In this document: positions 35,650-48,833 of the stretch, piece after piece
Layout: each line of letters opens with the position of its first letter
How positions within the stretch are numbered: position 1 is the first letter of the stretch
Assembly (NCBI GenBank): GCA_036346395.1
Contig: CM070601.1
Coordinates: 12,335,763 to 12,399,762, forward strand
Direction of reading: 5' to 3'
DNA: 64,000 nt
Origin: Hsuehochloa calcarea
Lineage: Eukaryota > Streptophyta > Magnoliopsida > Poales > Poaceae
The notes under the pieces: generated by a model
Database searches by the model: none
Seen by the model: the letters and a program-made list of their open reading frames with translations, nothing else
What the model was told of the DNA's origin: nothing
Translations under genes and position numbers: made by a program

Positions 35650-36757
35650 CCATTACCAATTGACTCATCATCCTGAGATCGTGCACATATCTCACGATAT
35701 CCACAAAATTAATTTTTTATGCATTTATATTGTTTAGTTTATTGTTTTGTGACCCGTTGACATGATTTATTCTATGAATTTCTTGCTGAGATTATTGTTA
35801 ATTATAGTCTAAATTGATAGTAAAAATAATTTAGGTGATATTTTAAGCTCTGTGTTGAACCGGGTGTTAGAGGCCTGAACTTGGACATGGTTCCTGAAGG
35901 AAGTACAGTAGTGGTTGTAGGATAAGCGTTTCTGTTGCGGTCTCCAATGGCGGGTAAAACGTTGGTTTTGCCGACCTTAGGGACTAAAAAAAGAACAGCT
36001 TGTTTGGAACCGAGCCAATTTGTACTAATGTAAATTTTATCTGAAATAAACAAAGCATCCTACAAGCTTGTTTCAGGTTGAGGCATTAAGGCCCGTTCAG
36101 TGCAGGAGTCGTCGCTGCTTACTGGTTAAGGGGCATTCCAAACCGTGGTTGCAAACTTGCAAATGCCAGAACTGACTGTAACTTCATTTTTTCTTCGCAA
36201 GAAAATCCATCAAATATATTTTTTTGCGAAGATATTTGGTTAAGATATCTGAAAATGCCTTAGTCGCAATACACAAATTGGCATGTTCCATAGATAATTT
36301 TTTAATAATCAGTTTGCTTAGTCATCCAACCATCTAGTCGTTGTGACTTGTGAGCAATGAAGATAACGACGCATATTAGCACTGGATGAGATCTGCCAGG
36401 CTTCTGTTCGCAATGAACTGTGCGTCTCAAAAATTAAGACCAAGAGGCAGGTCATTTGCAGCACCAATGCTGCATGTGTGCAAGTACCTTGAAACTTCTC
36501 ATTTTTGTGGTCCGGTGCTGCCAGTATACCCAAAAAAAAGGCAGGTTTTTATGGTTAATTTTTTAAAGATGGATATTGCGAACCAACGTTCACAACACTT
36601 GATTGCTGCTAGAAAGCCAAAAGTCCCATGGGTAACTAACTATATACAACCAATTTGGGTGCTTTACATGCCACCTGAAAACTGGGAAGTCATGTATATA
36701 ATTGCTCAGTATGACTGCAAATTGAGCAAAGGGTAAGATGAATCTTGCCATTTCCAG
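35650..36757. other. No supported gene (left flank of the hAT element)
   Basis: AT-rich DNA with small open frames, the longest 36386-36736 on the plus strand, none with a domain I recognise. Confidence 0.4.
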
Positions 36758-37529
36758 GTTCCAACCAGGGATCCAAATCTCGCTACCGGTTGAAATACCG
36801 GCCGAAGCGATAACGGTAACCGCCGTTACCGCGATTACCGAAATTTCAAAAACCGGGCCAATTCAAATTTTGATTTTGAACTCCAAATTTTACCGTAGGT
36901 GGCGTAACGGTCGAACGGGAAAACCGAAAACCGAATTTGGGGAAAATGGTAATTATGAAATTTAAATTTAGAATAATGCAAATATTAATGGGAAAATGTT
37001 TCAAGATGTACATAAAAAGTCATCCTTGGTTGCTTCACTCTCCAGAGCAGTCCTCTCGTCCAAGTATTCTAAAGCATGTAACACAATAAAAACATAAGCT
37101 AATGATAATGAACGATAGCTTGACTAGCATACAAAAAACAATAATGAGAAGTAATTCATACCAATACATTGTCGAGAAACGCGAAGGTTGTGCAATGTAG
37201 TCGTTGTTATCATAGAGTATAAGTCCTTCAAATTGTGCTAGGTGAGCCTTGTATTGATCCCAAGTGTGTGTTTCGTGTGCATATTGTAACCAATGATTGT
37301 AAAGTTGTTGGTAATATGTGGGTTCGACCCATCGTAAACGCGTTCGGCATTGGTATTGAAGGACACAAGGCCGTAATGGAAACTAGGATCGGAAGAGACG
37401 TCCACAAATGAGAATCATCTCGTAAGGCAATAGATTGACATCTCGACGTCCGTAAGTCCGAGTGGATCTTGAGCTAGCATGCGATTCATAGGAAGAAGAG
37501 TCATGTGGTGAGATTGATCTTTTGGCGAC

Positions 37530-40330
37530 CCTTACCCTCGTGTAGGTCTTATGATATTGTTTTGAAGCATGACAACCGTGGTCTTCATCACGAGTAGCAT
37601 GCGTGAAGTTTTGCTCGCATGTGAATTCCAATGGTTGGTCTTGCCTCGCATCATGAGCGATCCCACCATCGCACCATCATCGGACGACGGAGAGCTACTA
37701 TCACTGCACTCTTGATAATGGACTTCATCGGATGGCGGACTTTCTGCTTTCTTCGTCGCTTGCCACAATATCCTCCTCAATGGCCTTTTCTTCTTCCCGT
37801 CTGCACTTGTTTCCTGTTTGTGTAAGTGAGGCAAAGTCTTCACCAATTTTTCAGTTGGTTGGCTACAATATTTCCTTTTCCCAAGATGACTCTTGCCAAT
37901 ATTTTTCTTTGCCCACCGCTTCAATGGTTCATCATCGAGTGCTTTATTCAATTCCTTTCGGGGATAGCATCAACTACAACCGTAGATGGCATGGGGGCTC
38001 ACCTTCCTCGTCTAGTAGGGGCTCGATTGTATCATGGAGCTATCAAGCCACTCGTGGATTGGGTTCTCTCTGTCAGCATGAGTGGCATTGATTAGATCGC
38101 CAAAGGATCTACATCCCTATCTTCATTTCTAGTCTCATGCTCTTGCAAGCGAGCCTCAGTTGTAGTGGACATACACGAGTTTATGTAGTTTCTTGTATCC
38201 AAGACGGTTCCTCAATTGTGTATGTACCAATGCAAATGTGCTCCAATTTCGCTCACATCCATCGGACGAAACACATTGCGAGACAATCCGCAAGGCATAT
38301 TTTGTTAATGTCGGTTCTGCGCCCAAACGTCATCCACCATGTAGCTACAAGTAACATAAAATTTGTGTTAAACTAATAGTGATGGGTCATTTTCCATGTA
38401 TATGTATGTTCATAACAACCTACTGCAGAATGACGACTAGCACTCATGTGAGCCTCATTGGAAGCAAATAAACCTCGCCGATTACGGTATTGTTCTAGCT
38501 CGCCTAGAGCCTCGCATCAAGGCCTCGGGTGTATCGGCTAGTCTTTGAATCGCCATTGTCGTGAAGCGACGAGGGTGGATTCTTCCCTACATTATAGAAG
38601 CGGTCTGCATGGTTCAAAGAACGATGTGCAAACAAACACACTTAGAGAGTTAGAAAAAATACAACAAATATGTGATATTTATTTGGATTTAGGAAACTAT
38701 GAACTTGCTCGAACTATGTACGTGCGGTCCTTCATCATTGCAATTCTCCTATTAACAATCTTTATGACACGACAATAAGTGGCATCATCTTCTTTCAATG
38801 CGCCTTGAAGTTCAAATTGAGTTCGACGTCTTTTCAACCATTCCCGCCATCGCGAGTTTACGTTGGTCGACATATCTCGAGTAGTCGGTAAATTGGTTCT
38901 ACCAATTTTATGACCCAATCCATACCGACCACCATTGTCTACTTGTGAAGCAGAATACATATATTCTCCTTCCTGGTCGTGCTCAAATGGTTGGAGCTCC
39001 ATACATCTGACACCATCCACTTCGTGAACTTTGCTTTTCTATCCCTAAAACTTTTCAAGAAAATGAATGTGGTTCCAAACCTTGTGGCGTTTGGACGAAC
39101 TATCTCCCCTCCAATTTGTTGGCGCATTTCATTATGGAGGCGACTGTGGTTGTATAGGAACCGACAAATCCTCTTAGCCGCCTTGACAACTGCATCAACC
39201 TCCTCGAACTGACCAATATCCTTCAACATGAGGTTGACGGTGTGCGCTGCACATGGCTGCCAGACTAAAGTTGGGTACTCTTCAATTACCAGTTGGCATG
39301 CTTTCTTGTAGTTCGCACCATTGTCAGTCACAATCTGCATGACATGTTTAACTCCAACTTCTTCCACAACTCTACGAATCTCACGGTACAAAAAGTCAGC
39401 ATTTTGTATGTCACCAGTTGCATTCACTGACTTATGGAAAAACATTCTTCCATTGCAGTACAACATAAAGTTAACGATACTCATTTGTGTAGGCCCACCC
39501 AAGAATCACACATAATAGAGACCCCATATATGTCCCATCTTCTTTGAACTGTGATACGTACTCCTTGACCTCTTGTTCGTTGGCATCAAGATATGTCCCA
39601 TCGATTTCATGCCCTCTTGGTGACGGAACCCTTGGCCAAGTTCTTGTGTCTCTTTGATGGCGGCACGAAAATAAGGACACTCGGCCTTAACTCCAAAGAA
39701 TGTCATTACTATGGAACCACTTTGACCAAATTTTCCCAAGTTTTGACTTTGCTTCTCCGCAAGTGTTGTATCAATGCGGGGTTGGACGGTGCCCGATCGC
39801 GCAAAATATCGTGGATCAACTCTCATGGATCGTGACTCGCCAAACATCCTTGAAAAAGCATTGCTTCTGTACCACTACCTCTGCCACTTCCACTTCCCTT
39901 TCCACTCCCACTTCCCGCACCACTTCCACTACCACCACCATGTTCAAACGTCGCACTCGACTCTAGCTCTTTGTTGCATCCGATGTAACTCTATCGACTC
40001 GACGAGCCCATTCCATTTGCATTTCCTCGTTATCATCAAATGCATCTTCATATGATGGACCACGAGCTACTGAGGCTCTCTTGCGGCTTCCTCCATTCGC
40101 AATGCTCATCTTGAAGAGATTTCTTTCTTGCCTTCGCTTCTTCAAGACTTGCCAAGATGAGCCTTCTGACTTCCGCGGAACCCCATTGCAAGCAACAACA
40201 TCTCCGTGTCTCCCAAGAAGATGTTGTTTTAGGCGTGACACCTCACTTTGATTTTGTTAGATTGCAATATCTCGCACTTCCAACCAAAGACCTCCTAGTC
40301 TTTCTCCATGGTCCCAAACATTGATGGATT
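37530..40330 (-). pseudogene. hAT transposase relic (BED finger, DUF659, hAT dimerisation domain)
   Basis: From N to C terminus on the minus strand: a weak BED-type zinc finger with SRLKQHLLGRHGDVV (about 40300-40190); the DUF659 core with ITDNGAN-like IVTDNGANYKKACQ and WQPCAAHTVNLMLKDIG (39502-38939); and the dimerisation domain with SSDGCERNWSTFALVH and RLGYKKLHKLVYVHYN (about 38260-38165), followed by an acidic, Ser-rich tail (37951-37532). The WWMTF word just before the dimerisation domain is out of frame with it by one extra base near 38325. Stops occur in the BED region. Non-functional copy; hAT enzymes cut at the ends of the element. Confidence 0.85.
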
Positions 40331-40609
40331 TAGAAGTCATCACCTACAATAATCCGATGGGATGAAAATTGTTAGTCATGGATCATATTGACAAGTGATT
40401 TCATCTTCCGTATATGGATATATGCTATGCAGAGTTATCAAGGCATATATGTTGTTTTGTGAATGGATATCATTCGTAGTCTTGCATACACCGATACACA
40501 ACATGCATGGACTTACACATTGATTCACAATTTCACACAACATGCAAGGATAGCATTATGTGGTCTTGCATACACCGACACGCACAAAGATGCTATAGCC
40601 TTTCACATG

Positions 40610-40687
40610 ACCACTAGTAATCCAAATGTGCAACCCTCCACAAATGCTAACCACTAGTAATCCAAATGTGCAACCCTCCACAAATGC
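40610..40687. repeat. 40-bp direct repeat, two copies
   Basis: ACCACTAGTAATCCAAATGT and the following CAACCCTCCACAAATGC occur at 40610 and again at 40650, nearly identical. Confidence 0.93.
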
Positions 40688-41851
40688 ATTCAAGATGGTT
40701 TTCTACACTACAATCTCTACTTAGTCCTTACTCCCTACAAACAATGAACTCAAAAACTCGATAAGTAGAAAAACTTTCGGACTGCTTGCTTGTGCTTGTC
40801 TTCCGCTGCTCCTGCTTCCTTGTGCTTGCCCTTGTGCTTGCTTGTGATGGGCTGACTTAGTGCTTGCTTGAGCTAATGGAGAATGAGAGGAAGAGATGCT
40901 ACTGGAAATGGGGAATGAGAGGGAGGGAAGAGGCCAAGAGGGAGGCAATAAGTGAGCAAATAAACAAATGGTAGTGGGTGGGGGCAATTACTAGCAATAA
41001 GTGAGCAAAAGGATGAGGGCTCGCCCACATGGGAGAAAGCAGCAGAATCAAAAGGAGCCAAAAAAAAAATTTCGGCCGGTTTTTCCGATCCCGCTCGGGA
41101 CCGGTAAACCGGTAACCGGCCGGTAACCGGCGGTTACCGGCCGGTTTTTTTATCTCTGTTCCAACCCATCTGTGCAATACTAAAATACTGAACTTAAAAA
41201 ATGCAAATAAAAAATTTGCGCCAAAAAACACATGTGAAGAAACAGCAATGCTGCCAATTTTCAGAGGATAGCACTCGGCATGATGAAAATGTTACTGCTA
41301 TCTTCAGAAATCAGAGTTAGTACATATTGAATTGTTATTTTGTTGTGTGCACAGCTATTTGAACAAAGATATAGACTATTCTTGTCAGTTTCATCTGGAT
41401 ATTAGCGCAAACTCCACATTTTCTTAACAAAATCGCTCAAACTAGCATATCCAATTGAACGAACAAAGATCACATTTCTCACAGGTTGCATAATTGCATT
41501 AACAAGTAGGCCGTTAGTCAGAGACTCCCAATCATGCATCATCAGTATAGACAGAAGGAAATACCAAGAGACAACTTTTTTGATCTTGCATTTCTGAATT
41601 TTGATAGAGAAAATACACAAGAAAGATGTCAACACGGCAACACCCAACAGATACATGTACATCCTTGCCATTGTAGGACTTAGGAGTACCACAACACAGT
41701 GACACACAAGAGTTAAGATAACAAAACCGTCGGTAGATATCTGAACTATCCTATGTACATCAAAGAATTTGTTAAGACTAAATCCTAAAAACGAAAATCA
41801 AAGCAAGAAAACCTAGAGTCAATGACTAGAAAGAATAGCAAAGATGGCAGA

Positions 41852-41977
41852 TCAGTCATGGTAGCAAAGGAGCATGACGACGCATCGGCGGATGATGTAG
41901 AACCTGGCCTTCTGCTCCCTCAGCATCCTGCTAAGGCCTCCTCCCCTGTGCTCCCCCTGGCTCCTCAGCTTATTCAT
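41852..41977 (-). CDS. DVL/ROTUNDIFOLIA-like (RTFL) micropeptide, 41 residues
   Basis: ATG at 41975-41977 opens 41 codons ending in TGA at 41852-41854. The product is a short basic N-terminus followed by GLSRMLREQKAR and the C-terminal core YIIRRCVVMLLCYHD. This core is the conserved RTF/DVL domain, which normally ends LLCWHD; here Tyr replaces Trp. DVL/RTFL peptides are plant-specific, associate with the plasma membrane, and limit polar cell proliferation in leaves and fruits when overexpressed (family knowledge). The single exon is typical. A TATA box on the minus strand (TATATAAG, 42090-42083) lies 106 bp upstream of the ATG, leaving room for a short leader. The hAT element ends about 690 bp past the stop. 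No defect seen. Confidence 0.9.
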   Translation of the reverse strand: MNKLRSQGEHRGGGLSRMLREQKARFYIIRRCVVMLLCYHD

Positions 41978-42082
41978 CTTCAGTGAATAGAGAGAGGAGG
42001 GTGGGAGCTGAGAGAGGCTCTATTCCACTACTACTGGATCTACTTCTGCTGTGGTGTGGTCAAGTGTGCAGCATTTGGAATG

Positions 42083-42090
42083 CTTATATA
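42083..42090 (-). promoter_or_regulatory. TATA box of the DVL/RTFL gene
   Basis: TATATAAG on the minus strand. Transcription would be expected to start 25-35 bp downstream, near 42055. Confidence 0.6.
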
Positions 42091-42319
42091 AGGGTGAAAT
42101 GCTCTCACATCTTTGCCTTTGCTTTCCCCAAGCAATGCCTACTTGTGCATATCATAAGCACCATTTCGAAGAGGCATATACCCCTTCTTGGAAGTGGGAA
42201 GCTGCCACTCCACAGGCACATGCGGTATCCCGTCAAGTTGCACGAATTTTGATGACGCTCCAGGGGACAATGCCTCTGAAGCTTGTAGACCAACGGTCCC
42301 TCTTGACATCGAATTGATT

Positions 42320-43805
42320 CCATAATTAGGATGCCTAATACTAGCTTAGCTTCCTCTGGGATTCATGTCCTGCTAAATATTCCTACCTGCTACTAGTAAC
42401 TATTTTGATATGAATGAAATTGATTCCATGAAGATGTTAGTAGCTAGCTAGGCACCTCTGTTTGAAGTACTGTCTTGGTCTGGTGCACACAATCCTGATT
42501 CAGTCCTCAGCTTGGAACATAATACTGACTAGGATGATAAACGTGCTACGCTGCGCCCGTAGAGTGGATTGAGGAACCTTAACGCGATTTTGGAAATTGC
42601 AGGGAGCCTTTTGTGCAAAACATAGCAGGTCCTTAATGTTATTTCGGAAACCACAGGGTTTTTTTAGCAAAAAAACGATGTGGAGGACATCGATGTGATT
42701 TTGGAAACAACATGGGGCTTTCCGCTAAAAAATGATGTAGGGGACCTCGACATGATTTCGGATACACCCGAGGGTTTTTTATTTCGAAAACAACATGGGG
42801 CTTTCTGCAAAAGAACTGATGTGGAGGATTTTAACGTGATTTCGGAAACACTGGAGGCTTTTCAAAAAAAAACCTAACACAAGAACATGGACATGATTTC
42901 GAAAAGTACAGGGACTTTTTGCAAAGAAGCCTACGTGGTCCTCTTGAGCACCAGTGATCTCTTCGTCTATTAGAAAAAGTATATTAATGATATTATTTAT
43001 ATTAATATATGTGATCTCTTCGTAAAGAGTATATTAATGATATTGTATATAACGGTATATGTCATATCCTAATATTCCATCAGAAATTCAAGAGAGTACT
43101 TTTTCTATTCATGAATGAATGATTTCGTTGAGCTATTAATAGATGAAGCCGTACAAATATGCATCTGAAAGGAAAGATTAGATGGTGTGAACTACAATAG
43201 TGATCATTTATGCACTGCAGTACTAACATACATATACGTGTGTGACTGACATGTTAATTGCACCGGCAAAACTCAAATAAGAACAACTCGTTAAAGGCAA
43301 TTACCAAGACCTCGGGTCAAACTTCAAAATCAGACACTAGAACGGGGTAAGAACTAGGAAGGAAAAAATTACCAAGACTGTGACTAGTGCATACTGACTC
43401 GACCACTGATCTTGCTCTGCCCGTCCGCCGCCCGGCCGCTGACCGCTCGTAGCTCGAAGACAGCTCACAGCAGCAACCCCTCCGCAGCCGGCAGCTCCGC
43501 TCGAGCTGCACCGAGGCGACGAGCAGTGGGCACGGACATGACGGGCCAACACTAATTAGCAAGGAAAGGGATGGTGAAGAGCAAGCAAGAAACAAGGCAG
43601 CAAGCCAAATTGGATTTGTCTAACAGTTGGCTACATCGGTGAAGACTGAAGAGCAAAGGGAAAGCAATGTGATTCACGAATTGGGGCCTCCTACGAGGTG
43701 GACCGAACTCAACAGGCGTAGGGGTGACCATCCAATGGTATATGGACCAAATTGCTACTATGTACTAAGAGTTGATCTTTCTTTTCTTGTTTTTTTGCTG
43801 GGGTT
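42320..43805. other. Spacer between DVL gene and copia element; degenerate minisatellite
   Basis: No gene is supported. At about 42560-42930 the words GATTTCGGAAAC, ATGTGGAGGAC and CATGGGGCTTT return every 50-60 bp in a decayed tandem array. The rest is AT-rich. Open frames near 43340-43590 are only compositional. Confidence 0.5.
42560..42930. repeat. Degenerate minisatellite, unit about 50-60 bp
   Basis: At least five diverged copies of a unit with GATTTCGGAAAC followed by GGGCTTTTTGCAAAA. Confidence 0.7.
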
Positions 43806-43922
43806 TGTTAGAGATATAGTTAGAGATATGATTTGATTGATTTGGTTTCCTTATCTGTAACATGTATTGTATTATATATTCTGGCCGGTTGGCCCCTGAT
43901 AATATAAGTTGCTATTCCAACA
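43806..43922 (+). repeat. 5' LTR, 117 bp
   Basis: Among the shortest LTRs seen in plant copia elements. Starts TG and ends CA; contains a TATTATATATT promoter-like stretch. Confidence 0.95.
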
Positions 43923-44657
43923 TGGTATCAGAGCGTTAGGGTTACCTCTAATCGCTTCGTCTCGTCGCTTCGTCGGCATCATCTCATCACCGTCGCCTCG
44001 TCGGCCTCTCCGCCCGATCCGCCGATCCGCCACCTGGTCCGGCCTCGTCGACTTCACTCGCCCGCCTCATTAACAACGCCGCCTCGATCGACCAGTCGTC
44101 ATTGCCGCTCCCCCGCGCCTCGATCGATCCGATGAAGTCGACGCCGCCGCCGCTCGATCCGGCCGTCGCGCGGCTCGCGGCTCATTGACTTGCGTCGCCG
44201 CCTCTCGCCCGACCCGCACGCTCCCGCTCCGCCCCTCGACGACCAGTCGTCGTTGCTGCCGCCCGCCGCCTCGATCGACCAGTCGTCGTTGCCGCTCCCC
44301 GCCGCCTCGATCGGCCGTCGACACCGCCGCTCGATCCGCCCCGTCGCGGCTCGCGGCTCGCGACTTGTCGTCGCGGCTCTTCGCCTTCTTCATGGCGGCA
44401 GCCTCACCGCCGCTTCTCACCCGCCGGACTCACCTGTCGTCGCGGAACCCGCCGCCATCGAGGAGCACGGCGGGAACCCTAATCCCCGCCGTTACGCTCC
44501 GTCGTGCAGCGAGGGCGACTGTTAAAAACAGCCGGGTGAAAAGAAAAAAAAAAAAGAGAGAAAAAAGAGAAAAACGTTGTTCTAACTGGCCGCGCCGTCG
44601 GCGCCGCTGTTAGACCTCGTTGTCTTAATCGCCGCGCCGCCCAATCCGCCGCTACCA

Positions 44658-47600
44658 ATGGGCACCGCTTCTCCTCATTGTCCGGTGATCTTCGACGGTA
44701 CTAATTACACCGACTTTGTGTCTCACATGCGCATCCATATGCGTGGTCTTCGTCTCAGGGCGTCCTCTCGCGATGTCACCGCCCGCCATGCCCTCATCGC
44801 CCGACGAGTTTACGCCCATTGCGCTTTCTTCGACGGTGACAAGGTGCCGCCTTGTCGATGAGAAGGCTACCGCCTACCAAGAGGCTCGACTCCTACTTGG
44901 ATCGCTTGACTACCTACACTCGGTGGTGTGATGACGACGCCGAGCCGCTGCTGCCTTCATCGCCGATGTTCACCTCGCCTCTTACGAGATTGTGGGATTT
45001 TCATCGGTCTGTCGGATGTGGACTCATCTTCGACGCCGCTACGAACCTCCGAGATGCCCTCTACTTGTCGATGAGTTCGTCAGAGCACTCTCTGAGCAGG
45101 TGATGCTACCGTTGACGCCTTCTACGCCGAGTTCCGCATGCAGCGCCAATCGGACTCTCTTCGCGACCGCCGGTCGCTCGTTCTGCTCATGCCGCTTGGT
45201 CGTCCGTGGCCGACTGAGTTTCAGCGTGTCTCACGAAGTTCCTTACTCGCTTTGTCCCGAAGTTCGAGCGGCAGGCGTGCCCGGCTACTTGCATGCCACC
45301 TCGTGTCACTCTTACCGAGGCCCTTACCGAGATACGTGCAGAGGAGACTCGTCCCGAGTGGTGCCGGCCCGATACCACTCCTCCGTGCTCGCCGCCGTAC
45401 ACCTACTACACCGATCGCTTCACGATTCAAGACGTTGCCTCCTCCAATGGCCCCACCAGGAGGTGGTGGCCGCCTCCATCTGGCGGTAGTCGCCCTCGCC
45501 GCTCCTCTTCGCGACAAGATCGGCCACATTGAGTCTCGGTGCTACAAGAAACAATGCATATTTCACGCCGTTCTTCTCCTAGCACTGCACCGGTATTTCT
45601 ACATCGACGTGCAGATCGACTACTTCCGCTTTTCTCTCACTCGAGCGAGAGATAGCCGGACTTCGACGACTACTTGCCGCCGTGGTCTTCCTCGACAGTT
45701 CTGCGGAGTTCTGCGGCCCGACTCTTCGGGCACTGAGAAACCACCTCCTACACGGTCAGGTACCTCCCCGTGGATCCTTGATTCCGGAGCATCCTTCCAC
45801 ATGACTTCCGATTCTTCCACTCTATCTTTTGTTACACCTCTTGATTCCCCGCGTTGTTCTTACTGCGATGGTACCTCTCTTCTCGTCTCGGTCAAGGACC
45901 TCTTAGCAACTCATCTTTTCATGTTCCTTCATTGCTCATGTTCCTCGCCTAACCATGCAACTTCTTCTCACGCTGACATCTGACCTTGGTTATCGGATCA
46001 TTCTCGACTCGACTCTTGTTGTGTTCAGGACCGCCACACGGGAGCTCTGGTTGGTTCTGGCCCTCGGCGCCTTGACTCGCAGCGTCTCTGGAGCTTGACT
46101 GGCTTCACCTTCCTTCCGCTGCCACCGTCGCCGCCAGTCTCTCCGCCTCTGCCACTCCGTCTACCGGCTCTTTCCAACAATGGCATCACCGTCTTGGCCA
46201 TCCGTGTGGCTCTCGCCTGTCGCCTTTAGTTCGTCGTGGTCTTCGGGTCTGCCTCGTGAGACGGTCTCTACATTGTCGTACGTAAGTTAGGCAACAAACT
46301 TCAGCTCCCTTATCCTCATAGTGAGTCAGTGTCTCAACGTCCATTTGATCTTGTTCATTCAGATGTTTGGGGTCCGCTCCTTCGCTTTCGAAAGGGGTCA
46401 TCGATACTATATCATATTTATAGATGATTTCTCTCGCCACACTTGGATATATTTCATGTCTTCTCGTAGTGAGGTCTTGTCTATCTATAAACAGCTTTCC
46501 ACTATGGTTCGCATACGCTTTCCACTCCTATTCGTGTCTTTCGTGGCTTGACTCTGGCGAGTACCTCTCTCATCACTGCGCGGTTTTCTTCTTGCAGGCA
46601 CTCTCGCCGCTTCTCTTGTCCCGGTGCTCATGCTCGAATGGTGTTGCCGAGCGCAAGCATCGCCATCTCCTTGAGTCGGCTCGTGCGATGATTGCCGCCT
46701 CATTCCACCTCACTTTTGGGCGGAGGTCGTTTCACCGCCACCTATCTCGTCAACATCCACCTTCTTACGCTCTTCGTGACGCAATCCCTATTGAGCGCCT
46801 CGTGGTCTCCTTCCGACTACTCGCCCTTCGCTCTGCTTGGCTGCGTTTGCTCGTTCTCCTCGCCTCGAGAACGCACCAAACCGATCGCCACCCATTGAGT
46901 GTGTCTTTACGGGTACAGCACGAGCACAAGGGCTATCGGTCTTTGGGATCCTATTGGTCGACGGATGCGGATTTCTCGATGTGACTTTCGACGAGTCTCG
47001 TCCCTTCTACCCACGCCCCGCTCTCCTTCGACTTCCTCTGTGGAGTCTCTCGCCTTTTGACCTTTCCGGATACACCTATCTCGTCTCCACATATTCCTCC
47101 CGTGGCCTCTCGCCATTATCGCCGCTGCTTCGCCTCCCCGCGGCTCCTCGGCTCCCCACTACACTCGTCTACACTCGTTGACCTCGTATTGAGGATCTTC
47201 CAGATGAGCCCACTTCTCCCGATGTTTCATCTTCTTACGATGCTTCATCTTCCCCGATGGGCCGTCTTCTCCTCGCCACGCCTCCGCGATCGCGGCCGAT
47301 TCGCCCCTTCCGCTTTGCCTTTTGTTGGCGCAGCTACTAGTGAGCTCGCCTCCTATCGGATGTCATTACTCATCCCGAGTGGCAGATGCCATGGCCGAGA
47401 GATTGTCGCCTCGAGCGCATCGGGTACTTGGGATCTTGTTCCTTTTCCATCTCACTCGCGTCCCATCACATGTAAGTGGGTCTATAAGATTAAGACTCGC
47501 TCGATGGCTCTCTTGAGCGCTATAAGGCGCGTCTTGTTGCTTGTGGCTTCCAGCGAGTATGGTCGTGACTACGACGAGACTTTTGCTCCTGCGCCCACAT

Positions 47601-48820
47601 GACCACCGTGCGCACTCTTCTTTCGGTGGCGTCTGCTCGCCATCGGTCTGCTTCTCAACTTGATGTCAAGAATGCCTTTCTTAATGGCGAAGGCGTGAGG
47701 AGGTCTACATGCATCCGCCACCGGGTATTCTGCTCTCGAGGGTATGGTCTGCCGCCTTCGCCGCTCTCTATGGCCTTAAGCAAGCCCTCGTGCTCTGGTT
47801 TGAGCGCTTCTCCTCTGTGGTCACTGCTGCGGCTTTTCAAAAAGTGATCATGATCCTCGCTCTTTGTCCACACTTCGCCTCGTGGTCTGGACTCTTCTCC
47901 TCGTATGTTGATGATATGATCATTCACGGAGATGACTCGAGTACATTGCCTTTGTCAAGGCTCGTCTTAGTGAGCGGCCTTATGTCGGATCTTGGTCCTC
48001 TTCGTTACTTCCTTGGGATTGAGGTTACTTCCACTCCGGATGGTTTCTTTATGTCCCAAGAGAAGTATATTCAGATCTTCTTGATCGTGCCTCTCTCATC
48101 GATCGTCCCGTTGAGACTCCTATGGAGCTCAATGTTCACCTCCGACCCTCGATGGCGAGCCTCTTTACGATCCGACTCGTTATCGCCATCTTGTTGGGAG
48201 TCTTGTCTATCTTGTCGTTACTCGTCCGGATATCACTTATCCGCTTCACATTCGAGTCGGTTTGTTTCGCCCACTCAGTCCACTACTGACCACCTTCTTC
48301 GAGTTCTGCGATACCTTCGTGGACTATCTCTCGCGGCTATTCTTTCCACGCCCACTCGTTACGACTTCAGTTTATTCGGATGCTACTTGGGCCGATCCTC
48401 CGATCGCGGCCTATCTCGCCATCGTGTTTTTCTTGGTGGTTCGCTTATTGCCGGAAGACGAAGAAACAGATCGCAGCGGTCCGCTCGAGTGCAGAGTGAG
48501 TTGCGAGCCATGGCTCTCTTGACACAGAGATTACTTGGCTACGGTGGTTACTTGAGGATTTTGGTGTTTCACATTACACCGACTCTCTCTTGTCGACACG
48601 ATCAGGTGCTATCGGATTGCTCAGTGACCACATGAAGCATGAGCTCACCAAGCATATTGGTGTTGATGCTTCCTTCATGAGGTCTTGTGTGCATGATCAG
48701 GTGATTGCTCTTCAGTATGTGCCTTCAGAGCTTCAGATTGCGGATTTCTTCACGAAGGCCCAGACTCGAGCACAGCACGGCTTCTACCTCTCCAAACTCA
48801 GTGTTGTTGATCCACCATGA
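44658..48820 (+). pseudogene. Copia gag-pol remnant with many frameshifts
   Basis: In order: gag start CPVIFDGTNYTDFVSHMRIH (from 44679); protease DSGASFHMTSD (from 45780); integrase parts FDLVHSDVW-like, FIDDFSRHTW and NGVAERKHRHLLE (46340-46680); reverse-transcriptase words QLDVKNAFLNGE (about 47660) and YVDDMIIHGDD (47904-47936); a fixed LGPLRYFLGIEV block (about 47995); and the RNase H tail with SELQIADFFTKAQT (about 48726-48770), ending TGA at 48818. The frame changes at least a dozen times by small indels. The leader at 44060-44380 has tandem copies of a CGACCAGTCGTCGTTG word. It is dead, yet its LTRs are alike. Confidence 0.9.
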
Positions 48821-48833
48821 GTTTGAGGGGGGG

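Larger units (their letters stand above)
36766..41158 (-). mobile_element. hAT-family DNA transposon, 4.4 kb, degenerate
   Basis: The left end is CAGGGATCCAAA and the right end, read inward, is CAGAGATAAAAAAA. The flanks are GTTCCAAC on the left (36758-36765) and TTCCAAC on the right (41159-41165), an 8-bp TSD with one base lost. Subterminal DNA on both sides is packed with ACCGG/GGTAACCG words. The interior holds a minus-strand hAT transposase with stops and shifts. A 40-bp direct repeat lies at 40610-40687. Confidence 0.85.

Noticed and set aside
36386..36736. 116-codon open frame beside the hAT element
   Set aside because: No domain recognised and no support for splicing or conservation in the sequence itself.
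41402..41707. Hydrophobic 101-codon open frame downstream of the DVL gene, same strand
   Set aside because: No recognisable family and AT-rich DNA where such frames arise by chance. It may be part of the DVL 3' UTR or flank.
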